Shown one piece after another: positions 1-6,514 of a DNA stretch of 13,514 nt. Position 1 is the first letter of the stretch; each line of letters opens with the position of its first letter. The position numbers were made by a program, and so were the translations under genes. This DNA is from Rubrobacter sp. (GTDB lineage Bacteria; Actinomycetota; Rubrobacteria; Rubrobacterales; Rubrobacteraceae): the NCBI GenBank assembly GCA_013695335.1, contig JACDAR010000010.1, positions 1-13,514 of the forward strand, given 5' to 3'. The notes under the pieces were generated by a model, which was not told the DNA's origin, searched no databases, and saw only the letters and a program-made list of their open reading frames with translations.

Positions 1-1125
1 CAGGTAACGCCTCATCTTGAAATGGTCGCCGGGGCAATTGGTGGATGAGACCTGGCGGTGCCTGACTATGTGATCGGTGTCCACCGGGATCTTGTACTTC
101 CTGCTCACGTAGGCGGATAGGCGGGCCGAGGCATGGTACATGGCGTCGGTCCAGGTGCTGGCGTTCCCCCCGTAACCGGCATGCTCTATCCCGATGCTGT
201 GCTGGTTGTACCACCAGTCCCCCGCATGGTAGGCGATGTTCTTGTCGCGCACGCACTGGGCAACCTTGCCCCTACGTCCCACCACGTAGTGGGCCGAGAC
301 GTAGGCGCTCCTGTTATTGAACCAGTCTATCGTGCCAGAATAAGAACCCTCGGCGACGTGGATCACGATTCGGCTAATGTTCAGGATATTCTCGCGGCTT
401 CTTATGCAGTAGTTGTGCTGGTTCTCGCATGGCCCGGATATTCCATTGTGGTATGCTCCGTACCATATGGCCCTGCTGTAGTCTGCGGTGGCCATGGTGG
501 TGTAAACGACTGGCACTTCCACTCCATCCTGTGACCCCAACTCCAGGGCCTCGCCGGTGGAGATCGTCAGCGATGTCCCTTCCTCCAGCGTCTCGTAGAC
601 TTCCTGGGCATACAGCGGGCCTGAACCATACTCCGCCACGGCATCCTGCCAGCCTTCCAGTTCCCTTGGTCTCCTTCGTCCCACGATGTCAGCCAGCACG
701 GCCGCCCCGCCGAGGACGTTGGATGCGCGATCCATCTTCAGCCGCCACTCTGAGAGGCCCGTGAGCGCGGATGCCCACCCCAGCGTGTCAGCGGACGGGT
801 TCTGGACGAGCTGCATGACACCGTACGCACCGCGTCCGTGCAGGTCGTCCGGATCGTAGACGCTCGTGGCTGGCGGTGGCATCTCCCACAGGGTGTTCAC
901 GTACCCCATCGCCAGAAGCAGTTCCTCCGGTACCCTGTATCTTCTGGAAGCAGCCTTGAATTCAGACGACAAAGACGTGCGGTGCGAGGTCTGGGCCAGC
1001 AGGTATGGATCGAACGTGCCGATCATGGCCGCGCCCGCAAGCCCGGTCCCACCGAGCTTCAAGAACTGCCCACGGCCTATTTTTCTGACGTGATCTTCGG
1101 GCGCCCCGAAATACTCACCACGCAT
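1..1125 (-). CDS. Secreted N-acetylmuramoyl-L-alanine amidase (Amidase_2) with N-terminal lysozyme-like domain, 3' end outside window
   Basis: This frame is open for 375 codons from ATG at 1125 to the left edge, so the C-terminus is missing. The start is set by AAGGAGGGGG just upstream. Residues 18-35 (R18, G19, Q20, F21, L22, K23, then a Gly/Ala-rich hydrophobic run) resemble a Tat-type or lipoprotein-less export signal with only one Arg. Residues about 55-170 look like a lysozyme/transglycosylase-type fold (RYRVPEELLLAMGYV, then GAYGVMQL at 99-106). Residues about 250-375 are the zinc amidase: His256 in IVIHVAEG, His356 in VRHRQ and Cys364 in NCPGDHF are the expected zinc ligands, and Glu314 lies in SIGIEHAG. 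The family hydrolyses the amide bond between MurNAc and L-Ala in peptidoglycan. The role here is probably wall turnover or lysis outside the membrane. The amidase assignment is firm. The activity of the N-terminal domain is doubtful, because the position expected to hold the catalytic Glu reads Asn77. Confidence 0.9.
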   Translation of the reverse strand, partial: MRGEYFGAPEDHVRKIGRGQFLKLGGTGLAGAAMIGTFDPYLLAQTSHRTSLSSEFKAASRRYRVPEELLLAMGYVNTLWEMPPPATSVYDPDDLHGRGAYGVMQLVQNPSADTLGWASALTGLSEWRLKMDRASNVLGGAAVLADIVGRRRPRELEGWQDAVAEYGSGPLYAQEVYETLEEGTSLTISTGEALELGSQDGVEVPVVYTTMATADYSRAIWYGAYHNGISGPCENQHNYCIRSRENILNISRIVIHVAEGSYSGTIDWFNNRSAYVSAHYVVGRRGKVAQCVRDKNIAYHAGDWWYNQHSIGIEHAGYGGNASTWTDAMYHASARLSAYVSRKYKIPVDTDHIVRHRQVSSTNCPGDHFKMRRYL

Positions 1126-1152
1126 ATCCCCCTCCTTTTTCGTAGCCCCGCT

Positions 1153-1181
1153 ATTATTGCCCGTCGCGAAGAGAATTTGAA
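1153..1181 (-). promoter_or_regulatory. Probable SigA-type promoter of the amidase gene
   Basis: Read on the minus strand, TTCAAA (complement of 1176-1181) and AATAAT (complement of 1153-1158) are separated by exactly 17 bases. They match 4/6 and 5/6 of the -35 and -10 consensus. Transcription would begin about 20 nt before the ATG at 1125, leaving room for the AAGGAGGGGG ribosome site. This is inferred from motifs only. Confidence 0.5.
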
Positions 1182-1553
1182 GTCTCCTGCGCGACGCTCC
1201 CTGAGGTCAGGCGCACGATATGTGGAATCCGGGCGTGGAGTGGCAATCCTGAACCGCTCCACTATCATGGCCTGGGACACGGTCACCATCACGAACGTTA
1301 CTTCGTTTCCGGAAACCTCGAAGTAACTCAGCCGGGCTTATGTAGGGAAAGAGTTGCTCGCATACGGCGATGGTCGCGCACAAACCTTCAATTCACTTGC
1401 GGAAGAAGTATCTTTAGGGATGGGAAATACGAGGCTCGCGTTCCTGGATCTCTCCGGTGTGGAGAAAGGATTCGCCGGGCGAACCAGAAGGAACGTCCGG
1501 CCCGATCAGATATCCAGGACCAGCCTCGACAACTATCTATTAAGGAGAACGGT
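1182..1553. other. Intergenic region without a recognisable gene
   Basis: About 370 bases between the divergent amidase and the ridA remnant. Short open frames exist on both strands, but none has a good ribosome site or a recognisable product. The visible structure is a 9-bp stem with one G-U pair (GTGGAGTGG at 1235-1243 with CCGCTCCAC at 1254-1262) and a perfect 9-bp inverted repeat at 1297-1327, listed separately. No promoter for the downstream catabolic genes could be placed with confidence; a TATCTA at 1534-1539 lies too close to the AAGGAG at 1542-1547 to be a convincing -10. Confidence 0.5.
1297..1327. repeat. Nested inverted repeat, operator-like
   Basis: GTTACTTCG (1297-1305) and CGAAGTAAC (1319-1327) are perfect inverted 9-mers. 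The sequence between and touching the left arm contains a second perfect palindrome, GTTTCCGGAAAC (1305-1316), with a central CG as in many LacI-family operators. No T-tract follows on either strand, so an operator is more likely than a terminator. It lies between the divergent amidase and catabolic genes and could serve either side. The repeat is seen directly; its function is inferred. Confidence 0.5.
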
Positions 1554-1676
1554 ATGAGTAGAGAGAAGATCACAGCCAGCGGGGCGTCGGAGCCTCCAGC
1601 CCGGACGACAGTGGGTGCGGCCCTGCCCGGCATCCTCGTCGAGATCGATTGCATAGCCATGATCGGGGAATCTTGA
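1554..1676 (+). pseudogene. RidA (YjgF/UK114) remnant with internal deletion
   Basis: A 40-codon frame starts at ATG 1554 behind a good ribosome site (AAGGAG at 1542-1547) and stops with TGA at 1674-1676. The first dozen residues (MSREKITASGASEP) resemble a RidA N-terminus. The rest (ARTTVGAALPGILVEIDCIAM) resembles the extreme C-terminus, where family members read roughly R-T-T-V-x-x-x-A-L-P-x-x-x-L-V-E-I-x-x-I-A. Full-length RidA is about 125-130 residues, so about 85 central residues, including most of the trimer core, are absent while the reading frame is kept. RidA proteins deaminate reactive enamine/imine intermediates and often sit in catabolic operons. This product should be inactive. 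A functional micropeptide is possible but unsupported. Confidence 0.7.
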
Positions 1677-1704
1677 GAGCATTTCATCCCATCTGGGAGA
1701 TGTC

Positions 1705-2646
1705 GTGCCGCGGGTGATCACAGCCGGAGAGACCATGCTACTCGGCGTGCCGCCATCGCCGGGACGCCTCAGGCACGCCAACTCCCTGCACCTGAAGATA
1801 GGCGGCGCGGAGTCGAACCTGGCGATAGCCCTGAGCAGGCTTGGCATCTCAGCGGGATGGGTGAGTTTCCTGAGCGACGACGAGATCGGACAGCTCGTGC
1901 TCGACCGCATCAGGGGTGAAGGCGTGGATACTTCGCAGGTCAGCCGGTTGCCGGATCGCCCGACGGGCCTGTACCTGCGCGAGATCGTCGCCGACGGCGT
2001 GCGGGTTTACTACTATCGCGCTGGCTCCGCCGCTTCCATTATGGCCCCAGGGGCCTTCGACGCTTCGTATCTCGAAGGCGCGGATTTCCTTCACCTGACA
2101 GGCATCACCCCGGCGCTCTCCGAAAGCTGTGCGGACTTCGTGTTGTGGGCAGCGCGCGAGGCCGGGTCGCGCGGGGTGCGGGTCAGCTTCGACGTGAACT
2201 ACCGCTCCAAGCTCTGTCCGCCGGAAGCCGCGAAGAGTTTCGCCGAGGAGATGATGCCAGATGTGGATCTCTTGTTGGTGGGTGACGAGGAGGCCCGTGC
2301 CATCTGGGGCGCGGACGACGAGGATTTGTTGCGTAGCCTGGCGTCGATGGGTCCGGGTGAGATCGTGCTGAAGCGTGGGAAGGCAGGGAGCGCAGCCCTC
2401 GTCGATGGCCGCATAGTCGAGAAAGCATCCTTCGAGGTGGATGAGGTTGACCCGATCGGGGCCGGAGACGCCCACGCCGCAGGATACCTCGCGGGGCATT
2501 TGTGGGGCATGGACGTGGGCGAGCGGCTGCGGCTGGCGAACGCCCTCGGGGCATACAGCGTCATGACCCTCGGGGATTACGAGGGGCTGCCCGGTTGGGA
2601 GGAATTAAACACGTGGCTGGATGGGGAAAAAGAGCTTGGAAGGTAA
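1705..2646 (+). CDS. kdgK: 2-keto-3-deoxygluconate kinase (PfkB family)
   Basis: A 313-residue PfkB-fold sugar kinase. Start GTG 1705 is chosen because GGGAG (1695-1699) sits 5 nt before it and the product begins at the usual place (MPRVITAGETML). Residues 33-47 give the first PfkB signature (GGAESNLAIALSRLG). FDVNYR at 162-167 is typical of KDG kinases. The second signature is DPIGAGDAHAAG at 249-260, with Asp255 the expected catalytic base in the anion-hole motif GAGD. The reaction would be ATP-dependent phosphorylation of 2-keto-3-deoxygluconate to KDPG in the cytoplasm. The aldolase gene 44 nt downstream supplies the next step, which supports a KDG substrate over ribose, fructose or adenosine. 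Substrate choice within PfkB remains an inference. Confidence 0.82.
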   Translation: MPRVITAGETMLLGVPPSPGRLRHANSLHLKIGGAESNLAIALSRLGISAGWVSFLSDDEIGQLVLDRIRGEGVDTSQVSRLPDRPTGLYLREIVADGVRVYYYRAGSAASIMAPGAFDASYLEGADFLHLTGITPALSESCADFVLWAAREAGSRGVRVSFDVNYRSKLCPPEAAKSFAEEMMPDVDLLLVGDEEARAIWGADDEDLLRSLASMGPGEIVLKRGKAGSAALVDGRIVEKASFEVDEVDPIGAGDAHAAGYLAGHLWGMDVGERLRLANALGAYSVMTLGDYEGLPGWEELNTWLDGEKELGR

Positions 2647-2690
2647 CCCGGCAGGGTCTTAGAAATACGATGAGATCATTGGAGGATGAG

Positions 2691-3557
2691 ATGATACAGG
2701 GCGTGTACGCGGCGAACGTGACCCCGTTTAAAGACGACGACACCCTGGCGGTGGACGTGGGTGCGTACCTGGATCACGTCTCCTGGCTCGGCGAGAAGGG
2801 CGTGCGGGGCGTGGTGCCCTTCGGGACCAACGGTGAAGGCCCGTCCGTGTCCATGGATGAGAAGCTGCACGTGCTTCGTGCCCTCTTCAACCGGCAGCCC
2901 CCGGTGCGGATCATCCCGACCATCATGCAGGTCAACCTACCCGATACCCTGCAGATGGTGAGGGCGCTGAACGAACTCCCCGCCGAGGCGATTCTCGTCT
3001 TGCCACCCTACTACTTCAAGCCCGCGGACGCCGATGGACTCAAGCAATTCTACGAGCCGGTCTTCCGGGTGAGCGAGCACCCCGTGATCGCCTACCACAT
3101 ACCAAAGTACGCCGTGCCCGTGCCACTGGAGGTCGTGCGGGATCTCCCGTTCTGGGGGGTCAAGGATTCGAGCGGCGAAGACGCCTACACCCGCAGCGTC
3201 CTCGAAGCCGGGAAGGGCGTGCTCATCGGTACGGAGGATGACCTGTGGGCCAGGCTGGCCACCGGCGCCCAGGGCGCAATCAGCGCGCTGGCGAACTTCA
3301 TGCCTGATCAGGTAGTGGCCCTGCACGAGAAGGTTCTGGAGGGGGACGCCACCACCGGCGAGTCACTTTCCCGAACCTTACAGGGTGCGCGAGCAAGAAC
3401 CAAAGAATACGCATCCCCGGCTGTCCTCAAGCGCCTCGCCCAGGAGCGGCACGGCGCGAAGATGGGTACCGTTCGTCCCCCGTTCGTGGCTTTGCCCGAG
3501 GGCTACGATGCTGGCGCCGTGCTGAGCGCCATGGAGGGAGTTCCGTCCGGCGTGTGA
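2691..3557 (+). CDS. DapA/NanA-family class I aldolase, probably KDG/KDPG aldolase
   Basis: A 288-residue (beta/alpha)8-barrel lyase of the dihydrodipicolinate synthase/N-acetylneuraminate lyase superfamily. ATG 2691 is preferred over in-frame ATG 2670 because GGAGG (2681-2685) lies 5 nt before it and family members begin M-x-x-G-V-Y/x-A. Residues 45-50 read GTNGEG, the carboxylate-binding loop (GTTGE in DapA). Tyr135 lies in IAYHIP and the Schiff-base Lys158 in WGVKDSSG. Usual family length is 290-305. Paired with the KDG kinase, it most plausibly splits KDG or KDPG to pyruvate and glyceraldehyde (3-phosphate). DapA itself is less likely given the context and the Asn in the GTNGE loop; 4-hydroxy-2-oxoglutarate aldolase is an alternative. 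It appears to end the sugar-acid cluster. Confidence 0.8.
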   Translation: MIQGVYAANVTPFKDDDTLAVDVGAYLDHVSWLGEKGVRGVVPFGTNGEGPSVSMDEKLHVLRALFNRQPPVRIIPTIMQVNLPDTLQMVRALNELPAEAILVLPPYYFKPADADGLKQFYEPVFRVSEHPVIAYHIPKYAVPVPLEVVRDLPFWGVKDSSGEDAYTRSVLEAGKGVLIGTEDDLWARLATGAQGAISALANFMPDQVVALHEKVLEGDATTGESLSRTLQGARARTKEYASPAVLKRLAQERHGAKMGTVRPPFVALPEGYDAGAVLSAMEGVPSGV

Positions 3558-3681
3558 AGGACCGGAGACATCTTCGCTGGAGGTGGCTCGGTTCCAATCG
3601 CCCATGGCGGAGATAAAATTGCGTAACGGAAGTCAACACGGGACGGGAATTTCCGGGCTATTCATCCCAACCTCGTCTGTA

Positions 3682-3702
3682 ATTTACTGGCGCCAGCTAA
3701 AT
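3682..3702. repeat. Near-perfect palindrome
   Basis: CTGGCGCCAG at 3687-3696 is a perfect 10-bp palindrome. It is flanked by ATTTA on the left and, after one extra base, TAAAT on the right, giving a 21-base dyad with an AT-rich rim. Such a shape suits a dimeric DNA-binding protein; no T-run follows to make it a terminator. Confidence 0.4.
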
Positions 3703-3900
3703 ACCGTATCTGACCACTCGACATGCCGTCACTCTGGCCGCAACTGGAAGGCGAATCGTAGCGGTATCAGGACATCCTCCTGGTGAGATCTCCGGGTACG
3801 ATGTTCAACGGGATGACGTGGCCCACTTAACGCCGGAGTGTGCCTGACTTCCGGTTCCGAAGGCGGGCCGAGATGACGAGTATGTAATCAGTCGAAAGGC

Positions 3901-3931
3901 CGAAGGTGATTGAAAAGAGCGCCTTCGTGGT
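3901..3931 (+). terminator. Weak terminator-like hairpin
   Basis: CGAAGGTG (3901-3908) pairs with CGCCTTCG (3920-3927) through 8 bp including one G-U, with an 11-nt A-rich loop, followed by TGG and a short TTTA. It lies about 340 nt past the aldolase stop, so it is at best a distal terminator for that cluster. The short T-run makes this uncertain. Confidence 0.25.
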
Positions 3932-4016
3932 TTATGAACAATAGGAGCCCCGGGCTAATGGAGGGGGAGAGCCGGGTTACAGGAGATCTCGACCGCAGGA
4001 TCGGAGAGGTGGGAGA

Positions 4017-4124
4017 ATGGCCAGTATCATGGATATGGGACGGTTCCCGGAGTGCCGCACAGCCCGGAAAACCTTGATGTCAACCCTAACCGACAATATG
4101 TTTCTTGTCGGTGTAAAATCGTGA
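4017..4124 (+). CDS. Possible 35-codon leader ORF before topA
   Basis: ATG 4017 follows a good ribosome site (GAGGTGGG, 4007-4013, a few bases before the start). The frame runs 35 codons and ends TGA at 4122-4124, four bases before the topA ATG at 4129. The product (beginning MASIMDMGRF) matches nothing I recognise and has no clear domain. The start of topA itself has no ribosome site, so translational coupling from this ORF is one way topA could be translated. If transcription starts at or near 4126-4129 instead, this ORF is not on the transcript and is meaningless. Treat as hypothetical. Confidence 0.3.
   Translation: MASIMDMGRFPECRTARKTLMSTLTDNMFLVGVKS
4074..4102 (+). promoter_or_regulatory. 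Candidate upstream promoter of topA (P1)
   Basis: TTGATG at 4074-4079 and TATGTT at 4097-4102 are separated by 17 bases and match 4/6 positions each of the SigA hexamers. It would give a leader of about 20 nt with no Shine-Dalgarno. It overlaps the first GACAATATG repeat, so a repressor bound there would block it. Confidence 0.4.
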
Positions 4125-4131
4125 CAATATG
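4090..4131 (+). promoter_or_regulatory. topA start-proximal promoter (P2) and repeated GACAA/TTGTC half-sites
   Basis: GACAATATG occurs twice, at 4092-4100 and 4123-4131, exactly 31 bases apart (about three helical turns); the second copy includes the topA ATG. TTGTCGG (4105-4111) is the inverse of CCGACAA (4090-4096). The patch therefore holds three half-sites with alternating orientation. CCGACA (4090-4095) with an 18-base spacer and TAAAAT (4114-4119, 5/6 of the -10 consensus) would start RNA at about 4126-4129, giving a leaderless mRNA. This would fit the lack of any ribosome site before ATG 4129. Repeats are seen directly; regulation is inferred. Confidence 0.45.
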
Positions 4132-6291
4132 CGATTAATAATCTCCGAGAAAGCCAACACAGCAAAAAAGGTTGCCCAGTTTCTGGCCGAAGGCACCGTG
4201 AAAGAGGGCAAGCACCGTAGCGTGCCCCATCACACCTTCGACTGGAATGGCGAAGAGACGGTCTCCGTCGGGCTGAAGGGGCACGTTCTCAATCCCGAGT
4301 ACCCCGAGGAGTACTCCAACTGGCAGAAAGTCGAGCCGAGCAGCCTGATAGACGCCGAGATCCTGAAGCCAGTCTCCGAGAAGGGTGTGGCCCAGGCCGT
4401 TCAGTCCCTCTCCAAGAAGGCCGACAAGGTGGTAATCGCCACGGACTTCGACAGGGAGGGCGAGTTGATCGGGGTCGAAGCCCTCTCGCTTGTCTTCGAG
4501 GCGAATCCGAAGTTGATGGATCATGTCGAGCGCGCACGTTTCTCCGCCCTCACGAAAGCCGAGATCCAGGGCGCTTTCGAAAACCTGGTCGAGGTGTCGA
4601 AGGAGCTCGCTGACGCTGGCGAGGCGCGGCAGGATATAGACCTGATCTGGGGCGCAACCCTGACCCGCTGGGTTTCGCGCGCCACGAAGCGATACGGGAG
4701 CGCGTTCCTCTCCGTGGGCCGCGTTCAGTCCCCGACCCTTGCCCTGATAGCCGAGCGCGAGCGTGAGCGCCGAGCCTTCATCGCAGAGCCGTACTGGGAA
4801 CTCGAAGCAACACTCCGCAACGGCGAGCCTTTCCCCGTGCGACACGCCACGGGGAGGTTCAAGGAAGAGCCAGCCGTGCGACAGGCGTTCGAGAACCTCA
4901 CGGATACCGCCAAGGTCATGGAGGTCAAGGAGAAAGCCTCGACGCGTCCGCCACCCGCGCCTTTCAACACCACGGCGTTCCTGACGGCGGCGGCGAACAT
5001 CGGGATCAGCCCATCGCGAGCAGCCCGGCTGGCCGAAGACCTCTACACTGACGGCTACGTGTCGTACCCGCGTACTGACAACACCGTGTATCCGCAGTCG
5101 TTGGATATGCGCGAGATCCTCGGATACCTCAAGGGCGTCGAGGGCGTCGGGCAATACGCGGAGAAGTTGCTGAAGGGCGGGGAGTTAAAGCCGACGCGGG
5201 GCAAGAAGCAGACCACGGACCACCCCCCGATCTACCCGACGGGGCGCGCCTCGAAGAAGGCGCTGCGCGACGACCAGTGGAAGATCTACCAGCTCATAGT
5301 CCGACGATTCCTGGCAACGCTCTCGGGGCCATCCAAGAGCCTGCGCACGACGCTGCGCTTCGACTCTGGCGGCGAGATCCTCACCACCCGCGGCACAGTG
5401 GTTACGGAGGAGGGCTGGCTGGAGATATATCGCTACGGCCGCCGCCCGGACGAGGAGTTGCCTTCCCTGAAAGAGGGCGAAGAACTGAAGCTCATCGGGG
5501 CTGAGATCTTCGCCAAGGAGACCCAGCCCCCCGGACGTTACGGGCAGGGACGCCTCATCAACGTGATGGAGGATCTCGGGCTCGGCACCAAGGCAACGCG
5601 ACCGAACATCATCCAGAACCTGTACGATCGCGGCTACGTCCACGACGATCCGGTCGTCCCGACGGAGAAAGGTATGGGGGTCGCCAAAGCCCTCACCGAC
5701 TTCGCCTCGGAGATTGCCTCGCATGAGATGACGGCGGAGCTGGAGCGCAGCATGGACGCCATCTCGGAGGGTAGGATCAGCAAGGACTCCGTGGTGGATG
5801 AATCCCGCGACGTACTCAGACGCGTCTACGAGCATCTCCAGAGTTCGGAGACCGAGTTCGCGGACATCGTGTGGGAGGGCATCCGCACGGACGAGACCCT
5901 CGGCAAATGCCCGGAGAGCGGCCACGACCTCATCATTCGGCGCAATCGCAAGAGCCGCAAACGGTTCGTGGGCTGTTCCGGGTATCCTGATTGCCGGGTC
6001 ACGTACCCGTTGCCGCAGCGGGGGGAGATCATACCCCTCGGCACGACCTGCGACGCCTGTGGATCTCCCGAGATAAAGGTGCTCGGGGGGAAGCGGCCCT
6101 GGATCACCTGCATCAACATGGATTGCCCGAAGAAGCAGGAGCAGCGGGAGCAGAAGGAACAGCGCGAAGCCGCCGAGAAAGAGAAGGTCGCGCAGGCGGA
6201 AGCCGCCCAGGTAGAAACCGCACAGCAGGGAGAGGGGAGTGAGGCGGCATCGCGGGAGAGCGTGCAAGAGCCAGTGAAGTCCACCACCTAG
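4129..6291 (+). CDS. topA: DNA topoisomerase I, type IA, archaeal-type
   Basis: A 720-residue type IA topoisomerase that relaxes negative supercoils by transient single-strand cleavage. The Toprim domain (1 to about 150) holds Glu7 in SEKAN and the metal-binding TDFDREGE at 105-112 (Asp106, Asp108, Glu110). The active-site Tyr313 lies in YVSYPRTDN at 310-318. GVGQ..., TTDHPPIYPT (362-371) and GLGTKATRP (484-492) are further family blocks. The C-terminus has two zinc modules: Cys594, Cys616, Cys622 (with CPESGH, so His599 may replace the usual fourth Cys) and Cys641, Cys644, Cys661, Cys666. A charged Gln/Glu/Ala tail (about 668-720) follows, probably disordered or coiled coil. The short Toprim-first layout and the LGKCPESG...GCSGYPDC module are like archaeal TopA rather than the longer E. 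coli or mycobacterial enzyme. ATG 4129 is the natural N-terminus but has no Shine-Dalgarno. Confidence 0.93.
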   Translation: MRLIISEKANTAKKVAQFLAEGTVKEGKHRSVPHHTFDWNGEETVSVGLKGHVLNPEYPEEYSNWQKVEPSSLIDAEILKPVSEKGVAQAVQSLSKKADKVVIATDFDREGELIGVEALSLVFEANPKLMDHVERARFSALTKAEIQGAFENLVEVSKELADAGEARQDIDLIWGATLTRWVSRATKRYGSAFLSVGRVQSPTLALIAERERERRAFIAEPYWELEATLRNGEPFPVRHATGRFKEEPAVRQAFENLTDTAKVMEVKEKASTRPPPAPFNTTAFLTAAANIGISPSRAARLAEDLYTDGYVSYPRTDNTVYPQSLDMREILGYLKGVEGVGQYAEKLLKGGELKPTRGKKQTTDHPPIYPTGRASKKALRDDQWKIYQLIVRRFLATLSGPSKSLRTTLRFDSGGEILTTRGTVVTEEGWLEIYRYGRRPDEELPSLKEGEELKLIGAEIFAKETQPPGRYGQGRLINVMEDLGLGTKATRPNIIQNLYDRGYVHDDPVVPTEKGMGVAKALTDFASEIASHEMTAELERSMDAISEGRISKDSVVDESRDVLRRVYEHLQSSETEFADIVWEGIRTDETLGKCPESGHDLIIRRNRKSRKRFVGCSGYPDCRVTYPLPQRGEIIPLGTTCDACGSPEIKVLGGKRPWITCINMDCPKKQEQREQKEQREAAEKEKVAQAEAAQVETAQQGEGSEAASRESVQEPVKSTT

Positions 6292-6514
6292 CCAACCGCC
6301 TGGAACTTCCGGATCTCGCCGCCGAGGAGTCCCTCCGGCAGACGGCCCCTCCGTTCGTGCGCGCCGGGGGATATCTGCTTCTGTGGGCGATCATCGTCGC
6401 GGTTTGCTATTCTGCCTTCGCGTAATTGAGATCGATGAAGGTTATGTTACGGTCAAAACGTTTGGTGGCGTGTGCCGAAAACGGTCCTGACATACGGTGG
6501 GAGAAGATACTAGC

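Larger units (their letters stand above)
3558..4016. other. Long intergenic region with weak structure, no recognised gene
   Basis: About 460 bases that are visibly less GC-rich than the flanking genes. No frame has both a plausible start and a recognisable product. One start-less frame (about 3701-3850, ending in TGA) has coding-like composition but no identifiable similarity. Structure seen: the palindrome at 3682-3702, an 8-bp stem at 3901-3927, and a bulged stem formed by CCCGGGCT (about 3949-3956) and AGCCGGG (about 3970-3976). It could hold a decayed gene, the 3' end of the catabolic transcript, or the distal topA control region. Confidence 0.5.

Noticed and set aside
1077..1292. 71-codon minus-strand frame overlapping the amidase start
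   Set aside because: No ribosome site, low-complexity Arg-rich product, and it covers the amidase promoter and its SD.
1354..1557. 67-codon plus-strand frame starting at TTG before the ridA remnant
   Set aside because: Rare start codon, no SD and no recognisable similarity; the following ATG at 1554 has a far better ribosome site.
3583..3786. 67-codon plus-strand frame after the aldolase
   Set aside because: The GTG start has GGAGG too close to it (about 1 nt), the product has no recognisable motif, and the composition is unlike the neighbouring genes.
4135..5154. 339-codon minus-strand frame opposite topA, and the 360-codon one at 5185-6267
   Set aside because: Antisense shadows of a clearly coding topA; long antisense frames are expected in GC-rich genes and neither has family motifs.
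6243..6425. Open frame just after/within the topA 3' end, ending in a hydrophobic run (GGYLLLWAIIVAVCYSAFA) that resembles a tail anchor
   Set aside because: No ATG, GTG or TTG start except a late GTG giving about 22 residues, no ribosome site, and it overlaps the topA tail; hydrophobic codons can arise by chance here.
6441..6490. ACGGTC direct repeat (6449-6454 and 6481-6486) and TATGTT as a promoter/operator before the amidotransferase
   Set aside because: The 6-mer repeat is short enough to be chance, and no -35 element has acceptable spacing.
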